A DNA stretch of 43,155 nucleotides from Flavobacteriaceae bacterium Ga0077528. GTDB lineage: Bacteria > Bacteroidota > Bacteroidia > Flavobacteriales > Flavobacteriaceae. This document shows, piece by piece, positions 8,197 through 17,543 of this stretch; within the stretch, counting starts at the first letter, position 1, and every line of letters starts with the position of its first letter. The translations under genes and the position numbers were made by a program. The notes beneath the pieces are model-generated. The model was not told the DNA's origin and ran no database searches. It saw nothing but the letters and a program-made list of their open reading frames with translations. The stretch is from the NCBI GenBank assembly GCA_001464475.1, contig LNDX01000021.1, forward strand, positions 1 to 43,155. The letters are read 5' to 3'.

Positions 8197-9552
8197 ATGA
8201 AAGTAACATTCTTAGGTGGTGCTGGAACTGTAACAGGTTCTAAAACATTAATAGAAAGCAATGGAGTTAGAATTTTAGTAGATTGTGGTCAATTTCAAGG
8301 AATAAAACCATTGCGAGAACTCAATTGGGAGCCACTTCCAATTTTGCCTTCTACAATAGATTTTGTGTTGCTGACCCACGGCCATTTAGACCATTGTGGC
8401 TGGTTGCCACGATTGGTTAATCAAGGATTTAAAGGTAAAATTTATTGCACTAGTCCAACTAAAGATATCACAAAATTAATTTTATTAGATAGTGCTAAAA
8501 TTCAAGAGGAAGATGCAAATAGAGCTAATGAAGGTAAATATTCAAAACACGAAATTGCTAAACCTTTATATAATATTGATGATGCAGAAAGTGTTTTTCC
8601 ATATTTTAGAATTATAAAAGAAAATGAGACGATTAGTTTAGATGCTGAAATTTCTGCTGTTTTTACTAATGCAGGACATATCCTTGGTGCTTGCTCAATT
8701 ACTTTAATCTTAGAAGGCAAAACCTTAGTTTTTTCTGGAGATATTGGTCGTGATGATGATGTATTAATGTATGCACCAACTAAACCAAAAAAAGCAGATT
8801 ATATTTTTTTAGAGAGTACTTATGGTAATAGAATTCATCCAGAAGAAGATGTAAAGTCACTACTCGAAGCATATATAAATAATACATATTCTAAAGGAGG
8901 AACAGTAATAATTCCGAGTTTTGCTGTAGAACGTGCTCAAACTATTATGTACTTACTTTGGCAATTAAAAGAGGAAGATAGAATTCCAAATATTCCCTAT
9001 ATTATAGATACTCCAATGGGAATTAGCGTTTTGGATGTTTTTGAAAACAATAAAAAGTGGCACAAACTATCTGATGAAGATTGTGTTGCAATGTGTAAAA
9101 TGTTTTTTATGAACTCGGATTATCAAGAAACAATAAACATGATTTATGATAAACAACCAAAAGTTGTTATCGCTGCAAGTGGAATGATAACAGGAGGAAG
9201 AGTTTTAAGTTATTTAGAACGATACATTAGTTTGGTAGAAACAACAATAATTATTGTTGGATATCAAGCAGAAGGAACGCGTGGAAGAAAATTATTAGAT
9301 GGAGCTACTGATATAAAAATTCGAGGAAAATATTATGATGTAAAAGCAAATATTGTTGAAATTGAAGGTTTGTCAGCTCATGCCGATCAACAAGGTTTAT
9401 TGAATTGGCTTTCAGAATTGCATAGTAAACCAGCAAAAGTGTTTTTAGTTCATGGAGAAAATCAGCCAGCAGATGAACTTAGAATTAAAATTAAGGAGCG
9501 ATTTGGCTTTAATTGTTCTATTCCATTAATGGGACAAGAGTTTGAATTGTAA
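8197..9552 (+). CDS. Metallo-beta-lactamase/beta-CASP nuclease with RMMBL domain
   Basis: 451 residues of the CPSF73/TTHA0252 type, which cleaves RNA with two zinc ions. The zinc motif THGHLDH is at 60-66. Further ligand motifs GHILGACS and FSGDIGRDD follow. Beta-CASP motifs are FLESTYGNR, the ASGMITGGR segment and GLSAHADQ near the C terminus. There is no extra RNA-binding domain. It begins 2 bp after the ATP-cone nuclease, so the two are translationally coupled. The family acts mainly on RNA, but some beta-CASP members act on DNA, and pairing with a PD-(D/E)XK nuclease leaves the substrate open. Confidence 0.88.
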   Translation: MKVTFLGGAGTVTGSKTLIESNGVRILVDCGQFQGIKPLRELNWEPLPILPSTIDFVLLTHGHLDHCGWLPRLVNQGFKGKIYCTSPTKDITKLILLDSAKIQEEDANRANEGKYSKHEIAKPLYNIDDAESVFPYFRIIKENETISLDAEISAVFTNAGHILGACSITLILEGKTLVFSGDIGRDDDVLMYAPTKPKKADYIFLESTYGNRIHPEEDVKSLLEAYINNTYSKGGTVIIPSFAVERAQTIMYLLWQLKEEDRIPNIPYIIDTPMGISVLDVFENNKKWHKLSDEDCVAMCKMFFMNSDYQETINMIYDKQPKVVIAASGMITGGRVLSYLERYISLVETTIIIVGYQAEGTRGRKLLDGATDIKIRGKYYDVKANIVEIEGLSAHADQQGLLNWLSELHSKPAKVFLVHGENQPADELRIKIKERFGFNCSIPLMGQEFEL

Positions 9553-9592
9553 ACTTTTAACAAACTTTTACAGATAATTATTTACTATTGAT

Positions 9593-9600
9593 TAACTTTG
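9593..9600 (+). promoter_or_regulatory. -7 box immediately before the HYC_CC_PP gene
   Basis: TAACTTTG is a perfect TAnnTTTG and ends only 4 bp before the ATG at 9605. If used, the transcript would start at or next to the A of the start codon and be leaderless. There is no clear -33 TTG. Confidence 0.4.
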
Positions 9601-9604
9601 CACC

Positions 9605-10024
9605 ATGCAAATAAAGAAGCACATAGCGTTACTTTTAGCTTTCTTCCTGTTGATTTCCAATTCAGGTTTGGCTTTTAATGTGCATTATTGTGGCGAGAAA
9701 ATAGCGGCAATATCTTCTGTGTTTTCTGATGAGGAAGTTTGCGAGATGCCTGTAATAGAGGAAAAATCTTGTTGCGCAAAAAAAGAAGTAACACACAAAA
9801 AATGTTGTTCAGATAAAGAATTAAATCTTAAAGACAACTCTGAAAAATTTGCATTTAAATCAATTTCTTTTGATTTTGATATCTTTTTGTATACAACTTC
9901 TTTCAAACAAATTTATTTTGAGTCAGTTGAAAGTAGTATAAAATCTCAATATCTTACTTATTACTGTGATGCAAATGCGCCGCCATTGTATCAACTCTAT
10001 TGTCAATACACTTTTTACGCTTGA
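9605..10024 (+). CDS. HYC_CC_PP family cysteine-rich exported protein
   Basis: 139 residues with an N-terminal signal sequence ending near SGLA. The family signature is visible: HYC at 27-29, paired cysteines CC at 56-57 and 67-68, and PP at 126-127. C46, C121 and C133 are also present. Histidine and lysine beside the CC pairs suggest a metal site, probably copper-like soft metal. It opens a cassette with a TonB receptor and an HMA-domain protein, which supports a role in metal uptake or handling in the periplasm. The biochemical role of the family is not known. Confidence 0.8.
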   Translation: MQIKKHIALLLAFFLLISNSGLAFNVHYCGEKIAAISSVFSDEEVCEMPVIEEKSCCAKKEVTHKKCCSDKELNLKDNSEKFAFKSISFDFDIFLYTTSFKQIYFESVESSIKSQYLTYYCDANAPPLYQLYCQYTFYA

Positions 10025-10104
10025 TTTAATCTGAATTCAGTTCAGATTCTCGACCTCTTTGAGAATCAAATAGAATTTATATTAATCATTTTCAGTGTCT
10101 AAAG

Positions 10105-10125
10105 ATGCTGAAATAAATTCAGCAT
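10105..10125 (+). repeat. 21-bp palindrome before the TonB receptor start
   Basis: ATGCTGAA, loop ATAAA, TTCAGCAT: a perfect 8-bp stem, then AAA and the ATG at 10129. The same element, in the same orientation to the gene, stands before the genes starting at 18803 and 20284. Confidence 0.85.
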
Positions 10126-10128
10126 AAA

Positions 10129-12135
10129 ATGAAAAAAATAACAATATTCCTAATGTTGTTTGTTTTTACTGCTACATTTTCACAAGAAAAATTAGATGAA
10201 GTAAAAATTGATATCAAGCAAAAAGGAATAAAAAAATCACTTACAAAAACAGCCAATACTTCTGTAGTTACAAGTAAAGAATTACTTAAAGCAGCTTGTT
10301 GTAATTTGGCAGAAAGCTTTGAAACAAATCCATCAATTGATGTGAATTTTTCTGATGCTTTGACAGGAACCAAACAAATAAAAATGTTAGGTTTAACTTC
10401 ACCATATTTAATGATTACAGAGGAAAACATTCCTTCAGTAAGAGGTGCTTCTCAGGCATATGGTTTATCATTTACGCCAGGAACTTGGGTTGATAATATC
10501 CAAATTACAAAAGGTGCCGGAAGTGTTGTCAACGGATACGAAAGTATTACGGGTCAAATAAATACTGAATTGTTGAAGCCACTTAAAGACATTCCGTTTT
10601 TTTTGAATGTATATGGTTCAACCGATTCTCGTTATGAAGTAAACACACATTTTAATAAAAAAATTTCCGACAAATGGGCAACAAGTTTGTTCGTTCACGG
10701 AAATGCACGTGTTACTAAAAACGATATGAACGATGATCATTTTCTTGATAATCCAATTGGGAAGCAAGTAAACTTTACAAATCGTTGGCAATATTCTAAT
10801 CCAGAAACAGGTTGGGTTTCATTTTTTAATATAAAATTTATGAAAGATGAAAAACAAACCGGAGAATATGACTTTGATCCAAAGTTTGATAAGCTAACAA
10901 CCAATCATTGGGGTTCTGAAATCAATACTGAACGACTTGATTTTACATCCAAAATCGGGTATGTTTTTAAAGATATGCCTTATCAAAGTATTGGTTTTCA
11001 AAACGCTTTCAGTAGCCATAATCAAGATTCATATTTTGGGTTGAATCAGTATAATATCAAACAACAAAGTTATTATTCGAATTTAATTTTTAATTCCATC
11101 ATTAATAATACAATGCATAAATTTTCTACAGGATTGAATTTTACCTATGATAAATATGCCGAATTTGTAAACCTAATTGATGTTAGTAGAATTGATAATT
11201 CTGTTGGTGCTTTTTTTGAATATAATTTTGACAATCTCAATAAATTAAGTTACACACTTGGTGGTCGATTGGATTATCACAATAGGTTAGGAGTGTTCTT
11301 TACGCCAAGATTGCATGTGAAATATAATCCTTGGGAAAAATCAGTTTTCAGATTTTCTGCAGGAAGAGGAAAGCGTGCTGCGAATATTTATGCAGAGAAT
11401 CAGCAATTATTTGGAAGCTCAAGAGTATTTTCAATATTAGATACCAATGGAAAAATCTACGGATTAAATCCTGAAATAGCATGGAATTACGGAATAAGTT
11501 TCACTCAAAACTTCACATTATTTGGTAAAAGTGCCGATATGACTTTGGATTTCTACAGAACCGATTTTCAAAATCAAGCAATTGTTGATGTGATGCAAAG
11601 TCCGCAACAAGTTTTATTTTATAATTTAAAAGGAGCTTCTTATGCTAATAGTTTGCAAATAGATTTTAATTATGAAATCATTAAGCACTTTAATTTAAGA
11701 ACAGCTTACAAGTACTATGATATTTCAACCGATTATTTGTCTGGTAGTTTTCAGAGACCACTTCAGGCAAAGCATAGGTTTTTTGGTAATTTAGAATATG
11801 AAACTCACATCAAGGAAAAAGGAAAGCAATGGAAATTCGATTTCACTTGGAATTGGTTAGGAAAACAACAACTTCCAACAACAGCTACAAATCCAGTTGA
11901 TGATAGATTACCAGAGTTTTCGCCATCATTTTCTGTTATGAATACACAAATTACAAGAACATTTTCTAGTGTTTTTGAAGTTTATATTGGAGGTGAAAAT
12001 ATTGGAAATTACCGACAACAAAATGCAATATTAGGTGAGCATAATCCTTTTGGAACGCATTTTGACACATCTATAGTGTATGCTCCAATTTTTGGACAAA
12101 TGTATTATGCAGGATTAAGATTTAAAATAAAATAA
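10129..12135 (+). CDS. TonB-dependent outer-membrane receptor, probably for a metal
   Basis: 668 residues with signal peptide (FTATFSQ cleavage region). The plug domain is at about 20-165 and includes IKMLGLTSPYLMITEENIP and the IQITKGAGSVVNGYESITGQI segment. A beta-barrel ends in GQMYYAGLRFKIK. C57-C58 sit early in the plug, unusual for a receptor and suggestive of soft-metal binding. There is no carboxypeptidase-regulatory-like domain before the plug, which many flavobacterial receptors have. It lies between two other cysteine-rich genes, so copper or a related metal is the likeliest cargo. A palindrome sits immediately before its start codon. Substrate is inferred from context only. Confidence 0.88.
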   Translation: MKKITIFLMLFVFTATFSQEKLDEVKIDIKQKGIKKSLTKTANTSVVTSKELLKAACCNLAESFETNPSIDVNFSDALTGTKQIKMLGLTSPYLMITEENIPSVRGASQAYGLSFTPGTWVDNIQITKGAGSVVNGYESITGQINTELLKPLKDIPFFLNVYGSTDSRYEVNTHFNKKISDKWATSLFVHGNARVTKNDMNDDHFLDNPIGKQVNFTNRWQYSNPETGWVSFFNIKFMKDEKQTGEYDFDPKFDKLTTNHWGSEINTERLDFTSKIGYVFKDMPYQSIGFQNAFSSHNQDSYFGLNQYNIKQQSYYSNLIFNSIINNTMHKFSTGLNFTYDKYAEFVNLIDVSRIDNSVGAFFEYNFDNLNKLSYTLGGRLDYHNRLGVFFTPRLHVKYNPWEKSVFRFSAGRGKRAANIYAENQQLFGSSRVFSILDTNGKIYGLNPEIAWNYGISFTQNFTLFGKSADMTLDFYRTDFQNQAIVDVMQSPQQVLFYNLKGASYANSLQIDFNYEIIKHFNLRTAYKYYDISTDYLSGSFQRPLQAKHRFFGNLEYETHIKEKGKQWKFDFTWNWLGKQQLPTTATNPVDDRLPEFSPSFSVMNTQITRTFSSVFEVYIGGENIGNYRQQNAILGEHNPFGTHFDTSIVYAPIFGQMYYAGLRFKIK

Positions 12136-12154
12136 TTATAAAAAATATTAAATT

Positions 12155-12496
12155 ATGAAAAACATATTAATTGGAATGATGCTACTATTTGTAACACTTT
12201 CAACACAAGCTCAAGACAAAAAAAATAAAAATGCCAAATTCGAAATTGCGGTAGGAGGCAATTGCGAAATGTGCAAAAAAAGAATTGAGAAAGCCGCTTT
12301 TTCTGTAAAAGGAGTTAAAAGCGCCGATTATCATTTAGATGACAATACATTACATTTAATAATTAATGAAGAGAAATGTTCAATTTTAGATGTTAAAAAA
12401 GCCATTGCTAATGTTGGTCATGATACTGATGAAGTAAAAGCTACGGATGAAGTATATGAAAATCTTCATGAGTGTTGTAAATATGAAAGAAAATAG
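12155..12496 (+). CDS. Exported heavy-metal-associated (HMA) domain protein
   Basis: 113 residues: a signal peptide (to about TQAQ, residue 20), then one HMA ferredoxin-like fold. The metal motif is C37-E-M-C40 in GGNCEMCKKRIE. Further cysteines are C75 and the C-terminal pair C107-C108 in HECCKYER. HMA proteins bind Cu(I) and similar ions and pass them between partners. The signal peptide places this one in the periplasm, unlike cytoplasmic CopZ. It is 19 bp after the TonB receptor and ends the cassette, followed by a strong terminator. Confidence 0.88.
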   Translation: MKNILIGMMLLFVTLSTQAQDKKNKNAKFEIAVGGNCEMCKKRIEKAAFSVKGVKSADYHLDDNTLHLIINEEKCSILDVKKAIANVGHDTDEVKATDEVYENLHECCKYERK

Positions 12497-12503
12497 TTCA
12501 AAT

Positions 12504-12536
12504 AAAACTCTCTAAGAAATTAGAGAGTTTTTATTT
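12504..12536 (+). terminator. Terminator of the metal cassette
   Basis: Perfect 12-bp stem (AAAACTCTCTAA and complement) with a GAAA loop, followed by a T-rich tail. The loop is the same as in the gldN terminator. Confidence 0.9.
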
Positions 12537-12603
12537 TGGATTTTTTAGAATTTATAAAATAGTGAGGATATATGTTATATTTAAGTCAAAAAAGCGAATA
12601 AGA

Positions 12604-12634
12604 TTGCCTTATAAATAAATAATCGTTACTTTCA
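12604..12634 (+). promoter_or_regulatory. Possible promoter of the dedA gene
   Basis: TTG at 12604-12606, a 20-nt spacer and TACTTTCA at 12627-12634 match the Bacteroidetes consensus except for the last two bases. It stands about 35 bp before the ATG. Confidence 0.4.
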
Positions 12635-12669
12635 CGTGCTCAAATTAAATTAACTTATTTATCACATTT

Positions 12670-13338
12670 ATGAATGATTTTGATTGGAAACAACTACTTA
12701 ACCCAGAATTTTATATTCTATTAGAATTTGGTGGAATAAAAATTGGACTTTACGTTGTTTTATTTATAGTATTTGCCGAAACCGGACTATTAGCAGGATT
12801 CTTTTTGCCTGGAGACAGTTTGCTTTTCTTATGTGGAATTTACAGTCAGTTATTGATGAAAGATTTCTCAACAGGAAATGATTTTCTAGATGTTTCTTTT
12901 TTAGCGGCTTTAGTTTCAGTAATGGGAATTGTAGGAAATATGGTAGGTTATTGGTTTGGAAAGAAAAGCGGAAGTTACTTGTTTAAAAGAGAAGATAGTT
13001 TCTTTTTTAAGAAAAAATATTTGTTTCAATCAAAAGATTTTTTTGATAAGTACGGAACAAAAGCAATTGTTTTTGCAAGATTTTTACCAGTTGTAAGAAC
13101 GTTTGCTCCTGTGGTAGCTGGAATTGTAGAAATGGAAAAAAAGAAGTTCATGTTTTACAATATTTTAGGTTCACTGCTTTGGTCGTTCACAATGATTTTT
13201 GCAGGTCATTATTTGTATGAATTGTTCTTATCACAGTTTAATATTGACTTAAAACATTACATAGAATATATTGTAATTGGGATAGTTTTAGTAACAACAA
13301 TTCCAGTCTTAATGAAATTTTTGAAAAAGAGAAATTAA
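12670..13338 (+). CDS. DedA family membrane protein
   Basis: 222 residues with the VTT/SNARE-associated fold. Typical segments are AETGLLAGFFLPGDSLLF, GYWFGKKSGSYLF and FFDKYGTKAIVFARFLPVVR followed by FAPVVAG. Members act in the inner membrane in lipid-carrier or phospholipid flipping and in proton-motive-force homeostasis. The conserved acidic residue near the start of the family signature and the FARFLPVVR arginines are present. It is a single-gene unit with its own terminator and a possible promoter. Which DedA subgroup it belongs to cannot be said. Confidence 0.88.
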   Translation: MNDFDWKQLLNPEFYILLEFGGIKIGLYVVLFIVFAETGLLAGFFLPGDSLLFLCGIYSQLLMKDFSTGNDFLDVSFLAALVSVMGIVGNMVGYWFGKKSGSYLFKREDSFFFKKKYLFQSKDFFDKYGTKAIVFARFLPVVRTFAPVVAGIVEMEKKKFMFYNILGSLLWSFTMIFAGHYLYELFLSQFNIDLKHYIEYIVIGIVLVTTIPVLMKFLKKRN

Positions 13339-13351
13339 ATTTATCAAATAA

Positions 13352-13389
13352 AAAAAATCCGTCAAGCTCTTCAACAAGACGGATTTTTT
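13352..13389. terminator. Bidirectional terminator between dedA and groEL
   Basis: A 12-bp perfect stem (AAAAAATCCGTC with GACGGATTTTTT) and a 14-nt loop, with T runs on both strands. It ends the converging dedA (+) and groEL (-) transcripts. On the groEL side the heptamer array lies between the stop codon and this hairpin, so it would be part of the mRNA. Confidence 0.85.
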
Positions 13390-13398
13390 ATTTTTTTA

Positions 13399-13465
13399 TT
13401 ACTTCGTACTTCGTAATTCTTATTTTGTACTTCGTACTTCGTATTTTGTACTTCCTACTTATGAA

Positions 13466-13468
<3 letters not shown>
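13399..13468 (-). repeat. Heptamer array in the groEL 3' region, in register with the stop codon
   Basis: Ten consecutive 7-bp units (plus strand): TTACTTC, GTACTTC, GTAATTC, TTATTTT, GTACTTC, GTACTTC, GTATTTT, GTACTTC, CTACTTA, TGAATTA. The last unit contains the groEL stop codon (13466-13468). On the coding strand most units read GAAGTAC or variants. Confidence 0.8.
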
Positions 13469-15103
<1,635 letters not shown>

Positions 15104-15122
15104 TTATTTTTAAAAACTTAAT

Positions 15123-15157
15123 ACTTTGTATTTCTAACTTCGTACCTCTTACTTTTA
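15123..15157 (-). repeat. Heptamer array between groES and groEL
   Basis: Five 7-bp units (plus strand): ACTTTGT, ATTTCTA, ACTTCGT, ACCTCTT, ACTTTTA. The last one contains the groES stop codon (15155-15157). Same unit family as the array after groEL. Confidence 0.7.
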
Positions 15158-15430
15158 AATTATTGCAAGAATATCATCTTCTCTCATGATTAGATAATCT
15201 TTTCCATCAAGTTTTAAATCGGTTCCTGCGTATTTGCCGTAAAGAACAGTGTCGCCAACTTTTACAGTCATTGGCTCGTCTTTTTTCCCGTTTCCAACTG
15301 CAACAACAGTTCCTTTTTGAGGTTTTTCTTTAGCAGTATCAGGAATAATGATTCCAGAAGCTGTCTGTGTTTCGGCAGCTGCTGGTTCCACGATTACGCG
15401 GTCTGAAAGCGGTTTAATGTTTAATGCCAT
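15155..15430 (-). CDS. groES: 10 kDa co-chaperonin GroES
   Basis: 91 residues, full length. GroES caps the GroEL ring. The N terminus [16 protein letters not shown], the mobile-loop region [20 protein letters not shown] and the end [13 protein letters not shown] are canonical. The ATG at 15430 has no competitor. It is upstream of groEL and downstream of secG, separated from secG by a terminator, so it needs its own promoter in the 260-bp gap 15431-15690. That gap holds a partial sigma-54-like box (TGGCAC) but no exact TAnnTTTG. Confidence 0.98.
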   Translation of the reverse strand: MALNIKPLSDRVIVEPAAAETQTASGIIIPDTAKEKPQKGTVVAVGNGKKDEPMTVKVGDTVLYGKYAGTDLKLDGKDYLIMREDDILAII

Positions 15431-15632
15431 AATTCGTATATTTTGTATTAATTAAAATTTTAAGATTGCTATTTTATAGTCAGAAATTGTGCCATTGGTT
15501 AAAAACTGACAATTTTTCAGCGAAGGTAATGAAAGTTGACAGATTGTATGAAGATTTTTAAAAGTGGTTTAATCTTGATAATTTAATTATATGAAAAATG
15601 TAAATAATGATTTTTACTAAAGTTTATACAAA

Positions 15633-15675
15633 AAAAAATCCCGACTTCGTTTTTGGTACGAGACGGGATTTTTTT
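15633..15675 (-). terminator. Terminator of secG
   Basis: Stem AAAAAATCCCG / CGGGATTTTTT with a partly paired interior loop (CTTCGT against ACGAG). It lies 15 bp after the secG stop, with a T run on the minus strand. Confidence 0.85.
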
Positions 15676-15690
15676 ATAATACTATATTTC

Positions 15691-16065
15691 TTATTTTTTC
15701 ACTGGAGTTGCAGGTGTAGCTTCAGGTTTTGTAGCAGTTGTAGTTGTGCTAGCGGCTGGAGTTTCTGCTTTGTCAGTTTTAGGAGCTTCTGTTTGTGGAG
15801 CAGCTGGTTCAATTAAACTTTTGTTATCGCTTAAAGTTCCTGTGAAACTTAAACTAGAAAATAAAACTAATGCGATTAATGCTCCTGCTAATACCCATGT
15901 ACTTTTGTCTAAAAAGTCTGTTGTTTTTTGTACACCACCTAATTGTTGTGAACCTCCAATAGCTGAAGATAAACCACCACCTTTAGGGTTTTGTACCATG
16001 ATTACTATGATTAATAAGAAACAAACGATTGTTATTAATACTAAAAAAATTGAAAATGTGCTCAT
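15691..16065 (-). CDS. secG: Preprotein translocase subunit SecG
   Basis: 124 residues. Two membrane helices (about 4-24 and 55-75) flank the conserved loop MVQNPKGGGLSSAIGGSQQ, diagnostic of SecG. It assists SecYE/SecA in Sec export at the inner membrane. A low-complexity Ala/Thr/Pro/Lys tail of about 40 residues follows, common in Bacteroidota SecG. The gene starts 3 bp after the TPR gene stop, so the two are coupled. Confidence 0.95.
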   Translation of the reverse strand: MSTFSIFLVLITIVCFLLIIVIMVQNPKGGGLSSAIGGSQQLGGVQKTTDFLDKSTWVLAGALIALVLFSSLSFTGTLSDNKSLIEPAAPQTEAPKTDKAETPAASTTTTATKPEATPATPVKK

Positions 16066-16068
16066 TGC

Positions 16069-16884
16069 TTAACTATTATTGTTTTGTTGTAAATTCTTAA
16101 TATCCGAAATTCGGTCTGCAAAGAAACTACTTTTTTCTGGATATTTCAAAATTAATATTTCATATGCTTGAATTGCTTTCTGATATTTTTTTTGCTCTAA
16201 GTAAACTTTTGCCAAAGTTTCGGTCATTAAATAGGATTTATCCTCTGTAACAGGTATTGCTATTACTGAATTACTTTCTTTATTTACAGGTGGTATTTTC
16301 GGATTTGATTCAATAAATTTATCTATCATTTCCAATTTTTTCTTCCTAACAATTTCTGCTTCTGTTGGTGTTTCTTTTCTTTCAATTGGTTTCAATCTTG
16401 AAAGTTGTAACCATTCTTGAAACGAATGTTTTTCTTCTTTTGTGAATTCTAAAGGTTTTCCAATCTTTAATTTTTCTTTAATATTTTCCTCTTCAGGGGA
16501 TGCTTTAGCAATAGATGATAATATAGATTGCTCTAAAGAATTTACAGATTCAGCTGTGCTTGAATATTCAACAATTTCACTGCCAACTACATCAATATTT
16601 AATAATTCGGCAACTTTTTGGTCATATAAACCATTTTGAACTGTTACAAAATTGTCTGATGTTATAAAATCAAACAGAATAGATCTATCTGTAGTAAATG
16701 CTGCTGCTACCTTTAAGGCATAATTATATTTAAAACTGTCTTGATTGTACAAGTGTTTTAATCGCAAAACTCGAGCACTTTGAAAATAAGGAAATTCCTC
16801 AATAATTTTTTCCAAAGCAATATTGTGTCGCTCATTAATGGCGTCGGGTTTATTGATTAAGTAGGTGTAGTCAGTTAAGTTCAA
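16069..16884 (-). CDS. Tetratricopeptide-repeat protein upstream of secG
   Basis: 271 residues. The N-terminal 80 residues are helical (NLTDYTYLINKPDAINERHN), the middle is charged and low complexity, and the C terminus holds a TPR-like pair (LAKVYLEQKKYQKAIQAYEI). No signal peptide or membrane helix is seen, so it is probably cytoplasmic. It starts at a TTG at 16884; the reading frame is closed by TGA 15 nt upstream, and the next in-frame Met is far inside. It sits between lptE and secG in an order conserved in Flavobacteria. Its function is unknown. Confidence 0.82.
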   Translation of the reverse strand: MNLTDYTYLINKPDAINERHNIALEKIIEEFPYFQSARVLRLKHLYNQDSFKYNYALKVAAAFTTDRSILFDFITSDNFVTVQNGLYDQKVAELLNIDVVGSEIVEYSSTAESVNSLEQSILSSIAKASPEEENIKEKLKIGKPLEFTKEEKHSFQEWLQLSRLKPIERKETPTEAEIVRKKKLEMIDKFIESNPKIPPVNKESNSVIAIPVTEDKSYLMTETLAKVYLEQKKYQKAIQAYEILILKYPEKSSFFADRISDIKNLQQNNNS

Positions 16885-16891
16885 TTTTGTC

Positions 16892-16925
16892 GGTTTTCAA
16901 GTTGAGTTTTCAGTCTTCAGTTTGT
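16892..16925 (-). repeat. Short heptamer array before the TPR gene
   Basis: Units GGTTTTC, (AAGTTG, six bases), AGTTTTC, AGTCTTC, AGTTTGT on the plus strand. On the coding strand they read GAAAACC, GAAAACT, GAAGACT. This one lies before a start codon rather than after a stop codon, and it is shorter and less regular than the others. Confidence 0.5.
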
Positions 16926-16975
16926 GATTGTAAATTTATAAATTTAAATGTGACTGAATACTGCTAACTATAATT

Positions 16976-17479
16976 TTACCATTTAGCAAGAGATTCATTA
17001 AAAATGTCTTGAGTTATTCTAGTGAAAATTTCATCTAAAAGAGTGTTTAATCTTGCGCCTGTTGGGTTTTCAGAGGCATCAAAATCAACAAAAAAAGAAA
17101 AAGTCTTTTCAAAATTATCAGCTTCTTTGTTTTTATTTACAAATCTAACATTAACCGTAAGGGAAAGTCTACTTTGAGCTGCTTTTTGATCAGCAGTAGC
17201 CGTCATTGGGGTAATATTATATTGTGTAATTTCACCTTCATAAAGTAAATCACCACCAGTATTAGTAAGATTTAAGTTAGTTTGGTTTTGTAATATTTCT
17301 TGTAATTTGATAGTAAAAGTTCTTTCAATTCCTGGTTCAATTAATGGTGCATTATTCTGAAAATAGTTTACTTGAACAGTTTTTGCATCAATTGGCCCAG
17401 TACCAGTAAAATTGTAGGGTCCACAACTATTTAAAGTTAGTGCAACAAGAAGGAATGCTATGTATTTTAGTTTATTCAT
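16976..17479 (-). CDS. lptE: LptE-like LPS-assembly lipoprotein
   Basis: 167 residues. A lipoprotein signal with lipobox LNSC places the lipidated cysteine at 19. The remainder has the pattern of Bacteroidota LptE (GPIDAKTVQVNYF, ERTFTIKLQEIL, LYEGEITQYNITP). LptE plugs LptD in the outer membrane and guides LPS insertion. It follows the AAA+ regulator by 64 bp. Low overall similarity to proteobacterial LptE is normal for this phylum, so the name rests partly on context. Confidence 0.85.
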   Translation of the reverse strand: MNKLKYIAFLLVALTLNSCGPYNFTGTGPIDAKTVQVNYFQNNAPLIEPGIERTFTIKLQEILQNQTNLNLTNTGGDLLYEGEITQYNITPMTATADQKAAQSRLSLTVNVRFVNKNKEADNFEKTFSFFVDFDASENPTGARLNTLLDEIFTRITQDIFNESLAKW

Positions 17480-17543
17480 CAGAATTTAAAAAGCCAAAGA
17501 TATATTTTTTTATTTCAATAATTGTTAATCCTTTTATAATGAA

